Notes: generated by a model not told the origin, from the sequence alone. A stretch of 64,000 bases of DNA from Herbiconiux flava (GCF_013409865.1 NZ_JACCBM010000001.1:1178001-1242000), one strand, 5' to 3'; counted from the first letter of the stretch, positions 25,801 to 36,163 are shown. Numbers and translations are program-made.

Positions 25801-26694
25801 ATGTCCGACACCATGTACACCCCCAAGGATCCGACCACCCAGTACCCCCGCCCCCCGTTCCCGCCGCAGCAGCAGGACGGCCCCGGCGACAGCCGCAAGA
25901 TGGACCCGGCCCCCGACCACGGCGAGACCACCTACGTCGGCACCGGCCGCCTGCCCGGCCGCAAGGCGCTCATCACCGGAGCGGACTCGGGCATCGGGCG
26001 CGCCGTCGCCATCGCCTACGCCCGCGAGGGTGCGGACGTCGCCCTGAGCTACCTCGCCGAGGAGCAGGCGGAGGCCGAGGAGGTCGCCGAGCTGATCCGC
26101 GCCGAGGGCCGCACCGCCGTGCTGCTGCCGGGCGACCTGCAGGACGAGGCCGTCGACCAGCAGGTCGTCGCCGACGCCGTCGAGGGCCTCGGTGGCCTCG
26201 ACATCCTCGTCATCAACGCCGGCACCATGCCCACGGTCGACAGCATCGACGACTTCGAGACGGAAACCCTTGACCACGTGCTGAAGGCCAACATCTACCC
26301 GCTGTTCTGGCTGACGAAGGCGGCCTCGCCGCACCTCAAGCCGGGCGCGTCGATCATCACCACGTCGAGCATCCAGGGCTTCGTGCCGTCGCCCTCGCTC
26401 GCCGAGTACGCGGTCTCGAAGGCGGGCATCGCCAACTGGACCCGGGCCATGGCGCAGCAGTTGATCGAGCGCGGCATCCGCGTGAACGGCGTGGCCCCCG
26501 GCCCCGTCTGGACGCCGCTGCAGCCGGCCTTCGTGCCGAACGAGAAGATCGAGGAGTTCGGCAGCGAGACCCCCATGGGCCGCGCCGGCCAGCCGGTCGA
26601 GCTGGCTCCGGCCTTCGTGTTCCTCGCCTCGCAGGAGTCGAGCTACGTCGTGGGCGAGACGATCGCCGTCACCGGGGGATCACCCACTCACTAG
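25801..26694 (+). CDS. Short-chain dehydrogenase/reductase (YghA-like)
   Basis: A 297-residue SDR with the NAD(P) motif TGADSGIGRA, the structural NAG (VINAGT) and the catalytic Ser-Tyr-Lys set in TTSSIQG and YAVSK. A 45-residue N-terminal extension rich in Pro and Gln (TTQYPRPPFPPQQQ) is typical of the YghA/general stress protein 39 branch, whose members reduce aldehydes or ketones. ATG 25801 lies 7 bases after TAGCGT, so the mRNA is probably leaderless. The gene is alone, followed by an array of hairpins. Confidence 0.88.
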   Translation: MSDTMYTPKDPTTQYPRPPFPPQQQDGPGDSRKMDPAPDHGETTYVGTGRLPGRKALITGADSGIGRAVAIAYAREGADVALSYLAEEQAEAEEVAELIRAEGRTAVLLPGDLQDEAVDQQVVADAVEGLGGLDILVINAGTMPTVDSIDDFETETLDHVLKANIYPLFWLTKAASPHLKPGASIITTSSIQGFVPSPSLAEYAVSKAGIANWTRAMAQQLIERGIRVNGVAPGPVWTPLQPAFVPNEKIEEFGSETPMGRAGQPVELAPAFVFLASQESSYVVGETIAVTGGSPTH

Positions 26695-26704
26695 CTGCAG
26701 GCTT

Positions 26705-26930
26705 GAGGGCCCGGTGCGACTGCGTCGCGCCGGGCGCTCGAGCGGCGGCTGCGCGCTTCGCGCGCGGCCGGGCGAGGCCGGGGGCCTCGCGGTTCGGCGC
26801 AACCGTGTCACTCGCGCCCTGTCGGGGGCGAGTTGGGATGGAGAACCGGTCGCCGTAGAGCGGGCGCGGTGGTTCGGGCTCGCGGCAGGGGGCTGAGGGG
26901 CGGATGCAGGGGTGACCCTGTGTCCGCCCC
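26705..26930. terminator. Array of five GC-rich hairpins in the SDR-lyase spacer
   Basis: This 321-base spacer holds no credible gene. Five stem-loops follow one another: 26705-26739 (GCCCGG, T/G pair, GCGAC, loop TGC), 26746-26770 (built on GCGCGC-TTC-GCGCGC), 26772-26790 (GCGAGGCC, loop GGG, GGCCTCGC), 26811-26832 (one mismatch) and 26897-26930 (GGGGCGGA with TCCGCCCC, inner CAGGG/CCCTG). The first is placed to end SDR transcription; the purpose of the rest is unclear. Confidence 0.65.
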
Positions 26931-27015
26931 TTGCGTTCGTTATGCACGCAATTCGGGAGGTGGGGCGGGGGACCGTAGGGTTGAGGGGCAGCCTGTCGAT
27001 GAAGAGAGAAGCACC

Positions 27016-27894
27016 ATGACGTCAGAGACCACGACCACGCCGACCAGCGCGCCCACGCCCGCCGCCGAGCGGCACGAGGTGCCCGCCGAGATCTCGCGCT
27101 CGTGGCTGCTGCTGTCGGCGCGGCGCACCGACGACTTCGATCGCGCCTCCCGCTCGCGCGCCGACCAGCTCGTGCTCGACCTCGAGGACGCGATCGACCC
27201 CAAGCACAAGGACTCCTCGCGCGACGACGTCGCCGCGTGGCTGAGCGGCGGCGGCAGCGCCTGGGTGCGCATCAACGACCGCGCCAGCGACTTCTGGAGC
27301 GACGACGTCGACCAGCTCAAGGGCCTGCCGGGCCTGAAGGGCGTGATGCTCGCCAAGACCGAGGACGCCTCGCACGTCACCGAGACCTACGACCGCCTCG
27401 GCGGCACCACCCCCGTGCTCGTGCTGATCGAGTCGGCCCTCGGCATCGAGGAGTCGGTGAACATCGCGCGGGCCCGCGGTGCCTTCCGGCTCGCCTTCGG
27501 CAGCGGCGACTACCGCCGCGACACCGGCACCAGCGCCGAGGACATCGCGATGGCCTACCCGCGCTCGCGCCTCGTCGTGGCGAGCCGCGTGGGCGGGCTG
27601 CCCGGCCCGATCGACGGCCCGACCGTCTCGTCGAGCCACCCCGTGCTGCGCGAGCAGTCGGCCACCGCGGTCGCACTGGGCCTCACCGGCAAGCTCTGCC
27701 TCGACACCGATCAGCTCCCCGTGATCAACGAGGCGATCAGCCCGACGCAGTCCGACGTGACCTGGGCGCGCGACTTCCTCGCCGACTTCGAGGCGCGCGG
27801 CCGCGTGATCCGCGACGGCAGCGACCTGCCCCGCCTCGGCCGTGCCGAGAAGATCGACCGGCTCGCGCGCGCGTTCGGGGTCGGCCCGCTCTAG
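27016..27894 (+). CDS. HpcH/HpaI aldolase / citrate lyase beta (CitE-like) family
   Basis: A 292-residue TIM-barrel lyase. The CitE-type opening SRSWLLLSARRTDDFDRAS is followed by the metal-site segment LVLDLEDAIDP, IESALGIEES and FGSGDYRRDTG. Members cleave or form C-C bonds with CoA thioesters such as citramalyl-CoA or malyl-CoA; no partner gene here points to one. The start has AGAGAGAAG upstream. The first 25 residues are Thr/Ala/Pro-rich. Confidence 0.85.
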   Translation: MTSETTTTPTSAPTPAAERHEVPAEISRSWLLLSARRTDDFDRASRSRADQLVLDLEDAIDPKHKDSSRDDVAAWLSGGGSAWVRINDRASDFWSDDVDQLKGLPGLKGVMLAKTEDASHVTETYDRLGGTTPVLVLIESALGIEESVNIARARGAFRLAFGSGDYRRDTGTSAEDIAMAYPRSRLVVASRVGGLPGPIDGPTVSSSHPVLREQSATAVALGLTGKLCLDTDQLPVINEAISPTQSDVTWARDFLADFEARGRVIRDGSDLPRLGRAEKIDRLARAFGVGPL

Positions 27895-27959
27895 GGAGCC
27901 TCAGCCGCAATTCGGCCACCGTCGCCCCCGGTGTCGGTGGCGCCCGATATCATCGGCAG

Positions 27960-28292
27960 ATGCCGTTCCGCAGCAAAGAGACCCTGGAGGCCTGGCTCGA
28001 TGAGTTCCGCACCACCCGCGAGGGGGGTCAGCTCATCAACGTCCTGGTGCAGCATGGAGGCGATGGTGCCGACACCGGCCTCGTCGTCGTGCCCCTGAAG
28101 AACGAGACCACCGAGATCTACATGCAGCCGGCGAGCGTGGGCGATCCGCACTGGACCGTGACGCTCGGCGAGCGCACCAAGCCCCTCGAGCTCTCGTCGC
28201 TCGACCTCCAGGCACTGGTGGCCGAACTCGCGGTCGCGGCGGCCCTCTGCCAGTTCCTGCAGGACAAGTCGGCCTCCCACACCGAGGCCTGA
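27960..28292 (+). CDS. Conserved hypothetical protein, 110 residues
   Basis: A small soluble protein beginning MPFRSKETLEAWLDEFR, with a beta-rich centre (TGLVVVPLKNETTEIYM) and a C-terminal helix (LVAELAVAAALCQFL). I do not recognise a family. The start is well supported: TATCAT (27948-27953) lies 6 bases before the ATG, the local signature of leaderless starts. It ends inside a strong bidirectional hairpin shared with the convergent GH13 gene. Confidence 0.7.
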   Translation: MPFRSKETLEAWLDEFRTTREGGQLINVLVQHGGDGADTGLVVVPLKNETTEIYMQPASVGDPHWTVTLGERTKPLELSSLDLQALVAELAVAAALCQFLQDKSASHTEA

Positions 28293-28339
28293 CCCGCCCC
28301 ACCTGACACGAGAGGTGTCAGGTCGAGCGGGCGGGTCAG
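28289..28339. terminator. Bidirectional terminator spanning two convergent stop codons
   Basis: Outer stem CTGACCCGCC (28289-28298) pairs with GGCGGGTCAG (28330-28339), and inside it ACCTGACAC (28301-28309) pairs with GTGTCAGGT (28315-28323). The stop codons of both neighbours (28290-28292 and 28336-28338) are part of the outer stem. Confidence 0.85.
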
Positions 28340-29691
28340 TCGCCGAGCACGGCCCAGCCGTGCGGCGGGAGGCTCGCCCGGCCCGCCGCCAGCGACGCCG
28401 AGCCCGCCAGCACCGCCGAGGCGCCGCCCGCCGGCACAGCGACGGCCTCGTCGCCGATGTTCAGCGCCGTCACCACCGCGCCCGATCCGGTGGCCGTGCG
28501 CACGACCAGCGCCGTGTTCGTGACGTGCAGCACGTCCGACCGTGCCGAGTGCAGCCACGCGTGCCGCCGCCGCAGCGCGATCAACTCACCGTGCAGAGCG
28601 AGCAGCTCGCGCGCATCCGGCCCGGCGCCCGGCAGCGAGGAGGGCAGCGACTCCACCGACGGCGGCGAGTCCGGGAACTCCGGCCGCACCGCGTCGTCGC
28701 CGCCGAGCCGCTCCTCCTTCACGGCGCGCAGCCCGTACTCGTCGCCCGCGTAGACCATCGGCGTGCCGGCGAGGGTGAACAGCAGGGCGAGGGCGTGCGG
28801 CAGATGCCGCGCATCCGGGATCGCCGACGCGATGCGTGACACGTCGTGATTGCCCACGAAGGTGGTGGGAACGAAGCCCTCGAGCAGCTCGTTGCCGCGC
28901 TCGACCGCATGCTTCAGCTCGAACAGGTTCGCGTCGGCGATGCCGTGCCAGAGTCCCTGCCACAGCTCGTACTGGGTGAGCGAGTCGAGCCCCGACTCGG
29001 CCACGATCGCGAGCGCGTCGCCGTGGATCACCTCTCCCGTGAACCAGGCGTCCGGATGCACGTCCCGCACCCGCGGCAGCACCTGCGCCCAGAACGCCGG
29101 CGGCACCGCGTACGCCGCGTCGAGCCGCCAGCCGTCGGCGCCTCGGCCGAGCCAGTAGGTCATGACCTCGACCACGAGGTCGGCCACGGCGGGGGAGGAG
29201 TGGTCGAGCGCGACGAGCTGGTCGTGCCCCTCGAAGACGTCGGCCCGCACGGGGTCGCCGGGCTGCCAGCCCTGCCAGTCGACCCGGAAGAGTGCCGCGG
29301 TCGCGGCAGACGGCCCCGATTCCTCGAGGGCCGCGAAGGCCGGATGAGCGCGTCCGACGTGGTTGAAGACACCGTCGAGCAGCACGCGGATTCCCCGCTC
29401 GTGCGCGGCGGCGACCAGCCGGTCGAAGTCGGCCTCGTCGCCGAGCCGCGGGTCGATGCGGAAGTGGTCGGTCGTGTCGTAGCCGTGGGTGGAGCTCGCG
29501 AAGACGGGGCCGAGGGCGAGGCCGTTCAGGCCGAGGTCGACCACGTGGTCGAGCCAGGACTCGATGCGGCCGAGGCGGTGGGCCGGAGCATCCGCCGACG
29601 CGCCCTCACCCGCCTCGGGACGCACGGGTGCCCCCGTGAAGCCGAGCGGATAGACATGCCACCACATCACGTGGTCGACCCAGGAGCTCAT
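28336..29691 (-). CDS. Alpha-amylase family glycosyl hydrolase (GH13)
   Basis: A 451-residue GH13 barrel enzyme. The four conserved regions are visible: LLDGVFNHVG, GADGWRLDAAYAVP (nucleophile Asp), WFTGEVIHGD (acid/base Glu) and FVGNHDVSR (third Asp), then a C-terminal beta domain. No signal peptide, so it acts in the cytoplasm on alpha-glucans or a small alpha-glucoside. ATG 29691 is preferred to a TTG five codons upstream. It is divergent from argG with 55 bases between. Confidence 0.9.
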   Translation of the reverse strand: MSSWVDHVMWWHVYPLGFTGAPVRPEAGEGASADAPAHRLGRIESWLDHVVDLGLNGLALGPVFASSTHGYDTTDHFRIDPRLGDEADFDRLVAAAHERGIRVLLDGVFNHVGRAHPAFAALEESGPSAATAALFRVDWQGWQPGDPVRADVFEGHDQLVALDHSSPAVADLVVEVMTYWLGRGADGWRLDAAYAVPPAFWAQVLPRVRDVHPDAWFTGEVIHGDALAIVAESGLDSLTQYELWQGLWHGIADANLFELKHAVERGNELLEGFVPTTFVGNHDVSRIASAIPDARHLPHALALLFTLAGTPMVYAGDEYGLRAVKEERLGGDDAVRPEFPDSPPSVESLPSSLPGAGPDARELLALHGELIALRRRHAWLHSARSDVLHVTNTALVVRTATGSGAVVTALNIGDEAVAVPAGGASAVLAGSASLAAGRASLPPHGWAVLGD

Positions 29692-29733
29692 GCCGTCAGT
29701 CAACACCGTTCCGAGGCGGGTGCGGCGAGACCA

Positions 29734-29739
29734 TAGGAT
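29734..29739 (+). promoter_or_regulatory. -10 box of argG, leaderless
   Basis: TAGGAT lies 7 bases before the argG ATG with no ribosome site in between, so transcription probably starts at or next to the A of the start codon. Confidence 0.6.
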
Positions 29740-29743
29740 TTAG

Positions 29744-31186
<1,443 letters not shown>

Positions 31187-31203
31187 CGGCCTGCACACGC
31201 ACG

Positions 31204-31247
31204 ACGGCCCCGGTCGCCCGCTCATCGAGCCGGGCGGCCGGGGCCGT
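31204..31247. terminator. Terminator after argG
   Basis: ACGGCCCCGG (31204-31213) pairs with CCGGGGCCGT (31238-31247), extended by a T/G pair and CGCCCG with CGGGCG, leaving a 10-base loop. It ends with TTCG. It stands between argG and the convergent small gene at 31259 and could serve both. Confidence 0.85.
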
Positions 31248-31258
31248 TCGCGTGACCG

Positions 31259-31438
31259 CTACTCGTCGTAGTTGAGGTTGTCGGCGATGACCTCCTGGTC
31301 GTCGCCGAACACGGGGTTGATCTCCTCCGCGTCGTCCTCCTGCACCTCGTCGATGCTGACGGTTTCGTCGAGATCGACGTCCTCCGCGCCGATGTCGGTC
31401 AGATCGGGGTCTTCGATTCGGTCGTTCACGTCGGACAT
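31259..31438 (-). CDS. Short acidic protein, 59 residues
   Basis: The minus-strand frame from ATG at 31438 encodes 59 residues starting MSDVNDRIEDPDLTDIG and ending ADNLNYDE, with 24 Asp/Glu and one Arg, so it is strongly acidic and probably unstructured. An AGAGGA site 6 bases before the ATG and coding-type third-position bias support a real gene. No family recognised. It lies alone between argG and a flavoprotein gene and is divergent from the latter. Confidence 0.65.
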   Translation of the reverse strand: MSDVNDRIEDPDLTDIGAEDVDLDETVSIDEVQEDDAEEINPVFGDDQEVIADNLNYDE

Positions 31439-31520
31439 GCCGTTCCTCTCGGGGAAGTCGATAGCTGCAACCCCTCCAACTTACGCACCTTTCGGGCAGC
31501 GGGAGGAGTGTACTGAGGAG

Positions 31521-33125
31521 ATGTCCCCCACTCACCCCAGTGCCTCGGCCCAGCCGCCCGCCGGACGCTCGCTCTGGCGCGACCGGCCCGCCCGCGCATC
31601 CGTCGCGACGCCGTTCGACCCGACCCCCGTCTACGACGTCGCCGTGGTCGGCGCCGGCCTGACCGGGCTGATCACCGCCCTCCGGCTGGCCCGCGCCGGC
31701 AAGCGCGTCGTCGTGCTCGAAGCCCTCGACATCGGTGCGCTGGCGTCGGGCAACACGACCGGGAAGGTGTCGCTGCTGCAGGGCAGCCGCTTCTCGAGCA
31801 TCCGCTCTCACCACTCGTCGCGCATCCTGAAGGCCTATGCCGCCATGAACCGCGACGGGCAGGAGTGGCTGCTGGGCTTCTGCGAGGAGCAGGGCGTGCC
31901 GGTCGAGTACCGCACGGCCTACAGCTACGCCCAGCACGCCGACCCGAAGGCGGCCGACACGGTCGACGCCGAGTACCGCGCCGCCCGCGAGGCCGGGCTG
32001 CCGGTGTCGCTCGTCACGCCCGACGACGTCGACGTGCCGTTCCCCTTCGCCTTCGGCGTGGCCCTGCCCGAGCAGGCGCAGCTCGACGCGATGGACGTGC
32101 TGGAGGCGCTCGCCGCCGCCTTCACCGGTCTCGGCGGGGTGCTGCACACGCAGACCCGCGTCACGGGGGTGCGAGCGTCGAAGCCGGCGCACGTCCGCAC
32201 CAGCCGCGGCGAGCTGCGGGCGCAGTCGGTGGTGCTCGCGACCGCGACGCCCATCCTCGACCGGGGCCTCTACTTCACGAAGGTCGAGGGTCTTCGCAGC
32301 TACGGGCTGGCGTTCGAGGTTCCGGATGCCCGTCCCGGCGCACTCCCGGACGGCATGTTCATCTCGGTCGGCGACTCGGCCGCCGAGGGTTCGCGGTCGG
32401 TGCGCACTGCCCCGCACGAGGGGACGGAGCTGCTGGTCATCGGCGGCGACGGCCACTCGGTCGGACGGCCCGGCGACCGCTCCGAGAAGGAGCGCGTGGA
32501 GCAGCTCGAGCGCTGGACCGAGGAGCAGTGGCCCGGTGCGCGGCTGACCCACGCCTGGTCGGCGCAGGACTACGAGTCGCACAACCTGATCCCGTTCGTC
32601 GGCGCCCTGCCCCGCGGCCGGGGACGGGTCCACGTCGCGACCGGCTACGCCAAGTGGGGGCTGACGAACTCGGCGGGGGCCGCCATCCGGTTGACCGACG
32701 AGCTCACCGGGACGCCCCGGCGTGATCGGGCCCACTGGCAGACGGTGCTCGGCACGCGGCTCACGCGGCCGGCCGACCTGGCCAAGGGGGCGGCGGCAGG
32801 AGCATCCGTGGGCCTGCAGACGGTCAAGGGGTGGCTGGGCGCCGAGACGCGGTCGACCCCGGTGCCGCAGCCGCGCGAGGGCGAGGGCGTGGTCGCGAAT
32901 TCGGGAGGGCGGCCCGTCGGCATCTCGACGGTGGACGGCACGACCTGCGCCGTCAGCGCGGTCTGCCCGCACCTCGGCGGGGTGCTGGCGTGGAACGACT
33001 CCGAGCGCAGCTGGGACTGCCCGCTGCACGCCTCGCGGTTCGCGGCCGACGGCACGCGGCTGGAGGGGCCGGCGCTGAGCGACCTGCCGACGCTGCCGCG
33101 CACGCGTCACCGGCACAGCGTGTAG
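31521..33125 (+). CDS. FAD-dependent oxidoreductase with C-terminal Rieske domain
   Basis: A 534-residue two-domain protein. Residues about 38-400 form a DAO-type FAD domain (VVGAGLTGLITALRLARAG dinucleotide motif, later HVATGYAKWGLTNSAGAA). Residues about 445-530 form a Rieske [2Fe-2S] domain with CPHLGGVLAWN and CPLHASRF, both Cys-His pairs intact. This fusion is common in actinobacteria and Bacillus (YhfW-like); the substrate is not known. It has no signal peptide. GGGAGGAG (31501-31508) is 12 bases from the ATG and GAGGAG abuts it, so the precise start is a little uncertain. Confidence 0.88.
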   Translation: MSPTHPSASAQPPAGRSLWRDRPARASVATPFDPTPVYDVAVVGAGLTGLITALRLARAGKRVVVLEALDIGALASGNTTGKVSLLQGSRFSSIRSHHSSRILKAYAAMNRDGQEWLLGFCEEQGVPVEYRTAYSYAQHADPKAADTVDAEYRAAREAGLPVSLVTPDDVDVPFPFAFGVALPEQAQLDAMDVLEALAAAFTGLGGVLHTQTRVTGVRASKPAHVRTSRGELRAQSVVLATATPILDRGLYFTKVEGLRSYGLAFEVPDARPGALPDGMFISVGDSAAEGSRSVRTAPHEGTELLVIGGDGHSVGRPGDRSEKERVEQLERWTEEQWPGARLTHAWSAQDYESHNLIPFVGALPRGRGRVHVATGYAKWGLTNSAGAAIRLTDELTGTPRRDRAHWQTVLGTRLTRPADLAKGAAAGASVGLQTVKGWLGAETRSTPVPQPREGEGVVANSGGRPVGISTVDGTTCAVSAVCPHLGGVLAWNDSERSWDCPLHASRFAADGTRLEGPALSDLPTLPRTRHRHSV

Positions 33126-33160
33126 GGGTGCGGGCCCCCGTCTTCCCCGGTGTCGGTGGT

Positions 33161-33181
33161 CATGTGTACGCTGTTCACATG
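33161..33181. promoter_or_regulatory. Inverted repeat over the promoter and start codon of an MFS gene
   Basis: CATGTG (33161-33166) and CACATG (33176-33181) are perfect inverted copies with 9 bases between. The -10 box TACGCT (33167-33172) lies in the spacer and the right arm ends with the ATG of the MFS gene. A protein bound here would block initiation directly. No regulator gene is adjacent. Confidence 0.45.
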
Positions 33182-34498
33182 ACCACCACCGAGGCGCCGG
33201 CGCACTGGAAGCGGAACGCCGGTCTGTTCCTCACGGGGCAGACCGTGTCGCTGTTCGGGTCGATGATCGTGCAGTACGCGGTGATGTGGTACGTCACCTT
33301 CGAGACCAGGTCGGGGCTGGCGGTCGCGCTCTACGCGCTCGCCGCCTTCCTGCCGCAGGGCATCGTGTCGATCTTCGGCGGGGTGATCGCCGACCGGGTC
33401 AACCGCAAGGTGCTCGTGATGATCGCCGACAGCAGCATCGCGCTGGCGACGCTCGCGCTGGCCCTGCTGATGCTGAACGGGCTGACCGATCTGTGGATCA
33501 TCCTCGTCGCGGTCGGCGTGCGCTCGATCGGCGCCGGGGTGCAGTCGCCGGCCGTGCAGGCGATGATCCCGCAGATCGCGCCGCCCGATCAGCTGATGCG
33601 GGTGAACGGGCTGTTCCAGACCATCCAGTCGGCCATGGCCCTGCTCGCCCCGGCGGCCGCGGGAGCGGTGTTCGGCGTGTTCGGCATCGTGCCGGTGTTC
33701 TTCATCGACGTCGTCACGGCCGTGATCGGCGTGGGACTGCTGGCGCTCGTGACGGTGCCGACGCTCGCCTCGATCGCGGCGAAGGAGACCAGCTTCCGCT
33801 ACGACCTCGTCGAGGGGCTGCAGTACATCTGGCGGCACAAGGTCGTGCGCTGGCTGCTGGTGGTGTTCGCCATCATCTTCCTGCTCACCGTGGCGCCCTC
33901 GTTCATCACCCCGCTGATGGTCGCCCGCACCTTCGGCGACGAGGTGTGGATGGTCACGGTGCTCGAGCTCGCGTTCAGCGTGGGCATGATCATCGGCGGC
34001 ATCCTCGTGTCGACGGTGCTCGCGCGGTTCAGCCGGATGGGGCTGATCCTGTTCGCGACCTTCGGCTTCGCGGTGTTCACCACGGCGCTCGGGCTGAGCC
34101 CGAACCTCTGGGTGTTCTACGGCTTCATGTTCGGTTTCGGCCTGCTGGTGCCGCTGTTCTCGGCGCCGTTCATGACGCTCGTGCAGGAGACGGTCGACCC
34201 CGACAAGCACGGGCGGGTGTTCAGCTACGTCGGCATCGTGATGGCGCTGGCTGCCCCCATCGGCATGAGCGTGTTCGGGCCGCTGGCCGATGTGATCAGC
34301 GTGCAGCTGCTGCTCGTCGTCGCGGGGGCGCTGACCGTGGTCGTGGTGGTCGTCGCGATCGCGTTGCCGTCGGGGCGGGCGGCGATCGCGGCGTCGCGGG
34401 CGGTGGCGGTGAAGGAGGTGGCAGAGGGCGGCGATGCGTCGCCCGCGGCCGACGGCGGGGTCGTCGACGCCCCGGCCGAACCCAGCCGGCGTGAGTAG
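33179..34498 (+). CDS. MFS transporter (DHA3-like)
   Basis: A 439-residue major facilitator protein with 12 hydrophobic segments. The start NAGLFLTGQTVSLFGSMIVQ and the loop FGGVIADRVNRKVLVMIAD are typical of the DHA3/MefA-type branch that includes macrolide and tetracycline exporters; function as an exporter is inferred. The tail (Ala/Val/Asp-rich, about 45 residues) is extra. TACGCT lies 6 bases before the ATG (leaderless start). The TAG stop overlaps the -10 box of the following esterase gene. Confidence 0.85.
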   Translation: MTTTEAPAHWKRNAGLFLTGQTVSLFGSMIVQYAVMWYVTFETRSGLAVALYALAAFLPQGIVSIFGGVIADRVNRKVLVMIADSSIALATLALALLMLNGLTDLWIILVAVGVRSIGAGVQSPAVQAMIPQIAPPDQLMRVNGLFQTIQSAMALLAPAAAGAVFGVFGIVPVFFIDVVTAVIGVGLLALVTVPTLASIAAKETSFRYDLVEGLQYIWRHKVVRWLLVVFAIIFLLTVAPSFITPLMVARTFGDEVWMVTVLELAFSVGMIIGGILVSTVLARFSRMGLILFATFGFAVFTTALGLSPNLWVFYGFMFGFGLLVPLFSAPFMTLVQETVDPDKHGRVFSYVGIVMALAAPIGMSVFGPLADVISVQLLLVVAGALTVVVVVVAIALPSGRAAIAASRAVAVKEVAEGGDASPAADGGVVDAPAEPSRRE

Positions 34499-34507
34499 CA
34501 TCGGAGC

Positions 34508-36091
34508 ATGACGCGCGCGGTCCGGGAATCCCTCATCCGCCAGACCATCGCCGGAGCCGTCCGCGGAGCCCGCGACGGCGAGGTGCTCAGCTGGAAGGGC
34601 ATCCCGTTCGCGGCCTCGCCCACAGGGGAGCGGCGCTTCCGCCGGCCGCAGCCGCCCGAGCCCTGGCACGAGCTGCGCGATGCGACGGCGTTCGGGGCGA
34701 TGGCGCCGCAGCACGTGCTGAAGTCGATGGAGGTCGACCCCTCGGTGCCGCTCGGTGAGGATTGCCTGACGCTGAACGTCTGGGCGCCGGCCGGGTCCGC
34801 GCCGGGTGCGGCGGGTGCGGCCGGCAGACCGGTCATGGTCTGGATCCACGGCGGCGGCTACTTCGCCGGCTCGACCGCCCAGCGCTTCTACGACGCCACC
34901 ACCCTCGCGGCCGAGGGCGACGTCGTCGTGGTCACCGTCAACTACCGCCTGGGCATCCTGGGCTTCGTCGACTTCTCGAGCCTGAACCCCGGCACCGACT
35001 CCGCGTTCCGCCACGGCTTCGACGCGAACGTCGGCCTGCGCGACCAGATCGCGGGCCTCGCGTGGGTGCAGCGGAACATCGCCGCGTTCGGCGGCGACCC
35101 CGGCAACGTCACCCTTTTCGGCGAATCGGCCGGCGGAGCATCCGTCATCGCATTGATGGCGTCGCCCCTGACCACCGGCCTGTTCCACCGGGCCATCGCG
35201 CAGAGCGCGCCCGTCACCTCGGTCTACGGCCGTGAGCGCGCCGCGACGGTGGCGCACCGCTTCCTCGACATCGTCGGCATCGATCCGGGCGACGCCCACC
35301 GGCTGCGGGAGCTCGACCCCTTCGACCTGGTCGATGCGGGCGCCGAGCTGGTGCACGAGGTCTCGGGCGCGGTGCCGGGCACCCTGGCGATGGCCCCGGT
35401 GATCGACGACGAGGTCGTGCCCGAGTATCCGCTGACGGCGTTCCGCGAGGGGCACGTGCCCCGCATCCCGCTGATCATCGGCACGAACCACGACGAGTCG
35501 TCGTTCTTCAAGCTGATGCGCTCGCCGCTCCTGCCGATCACCTCCGAGAAGGTCGAGCAGATGTTCGCCGAGATCGCCGCCGACAACCCCGGCAGCCCCG
35601 GCTTCGACGAGGCGGGCGCGCGCATCACCGGCGCCTACCCGAGCTACCCGCGCCGGCGCACCCCGGCCGAGGTCTCCCGCGACGCGGGGTTCCGGATGCC
35701 CAGCATCTGGCTCGCGGAGGCCCACAGCCGGCACGCCCCCACCTGGATGTACCGCTTCGACCACGCCACCCCCCTCCTCCGGGTCACGGGCATCGGCGCC
35801 ACCCACGCCGCCGAGCTCGCCTACGTCTTCGGCTCGTTCGCGCCGCGCGGCCGCGACATCGTGTTCGGGCTGGGCGGCCGGGCCGAGGCGCTGCGGGTGG
35901 CGGGGCGGATGCGCGGCCGCTGGATCGCGTTCGCCCGCGGTGAGGCGCCCGACACCGACGCCGTGCCCTGGCCTCCCTACGACACCGAGGAGCGCCCCAC
36001 CCTGATCATCGACCGGGAGGAACGGGTCGACAACGACCCCGACGGCGAGATCCGCGAGGCGTGGGGGCCGGAGATCCTCGCCTTCCGGTGA
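34508..36091 (+). CDS. Type B carboxylesterase
   Basis: A 527-residue carboxylesterase/lipase family member with the usual opening GEVLSWKGIPFAASP, oxyanion segment WIHGGGYFAGS, nucleophile elbow FGESAGGAS, an acid near GTNHDESSF and the catalytic His in GATHAAELAYVFGS. No signal peptide is seen, so the enzyme is cytoplasmic. TAGCAT (34496-34501) is 6 bases before the ATG, giving it a promoter of its own despite the 9-base gap to the MFS gene. Substrate unknown. Confidence 0.9.
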   Translation: MTRAVRESLIRQTIAGAVRGARDGEVLSWKGIPFAASPTGERRFRRPQPPEPWHELRDATAFGAMAPQHVLKSMEVDPSVPLGEDCLTLNVWAPAGSAPGAAGAAGRPVMVWIHGGGYFAGSTAQRFYDATTLAAEGDVVVVTVNYRLGILGFVDFSSLNPGTDSAFRHGFDANVGLRDQIAGLAWVQRNIAAFGGDPGNVTLFGESAGGASVIALMASPLTTGLFHRAIAQSAPVTSVYGRERAATVAHRFLDIVGIDPGDAHRLRELDPFDLVDAGAELVHEVSGAVPGTLAMAPVIDDEVVPEYPLTAFREGHVPRIPLIIGTNHDESSFFKLMRSPLLPITSEKVEQMFAEIAADNPGSPGFDEAGARITGAYPSYPRRRTPAEVSRDAGFRMPSIWLAEAHSRHAPTWMYRFDHATPLLRVTGIGATHAAELAYVFGSFAPRGRDIVFGLGGRAEALRVAGRMRGRWIAFARGEAPDTDAVPWPPYDTEERPTLIIDREERVDNDPDGEIREAWGPEILAFR

Positions 36092-36163
36092 CGCGCCGGG
36101 CGAGCATCCGCCCCCGTCCCGAGCCGCGCCCGAGGCGCCTCACCGTCGTGATAGGAATGCTGC

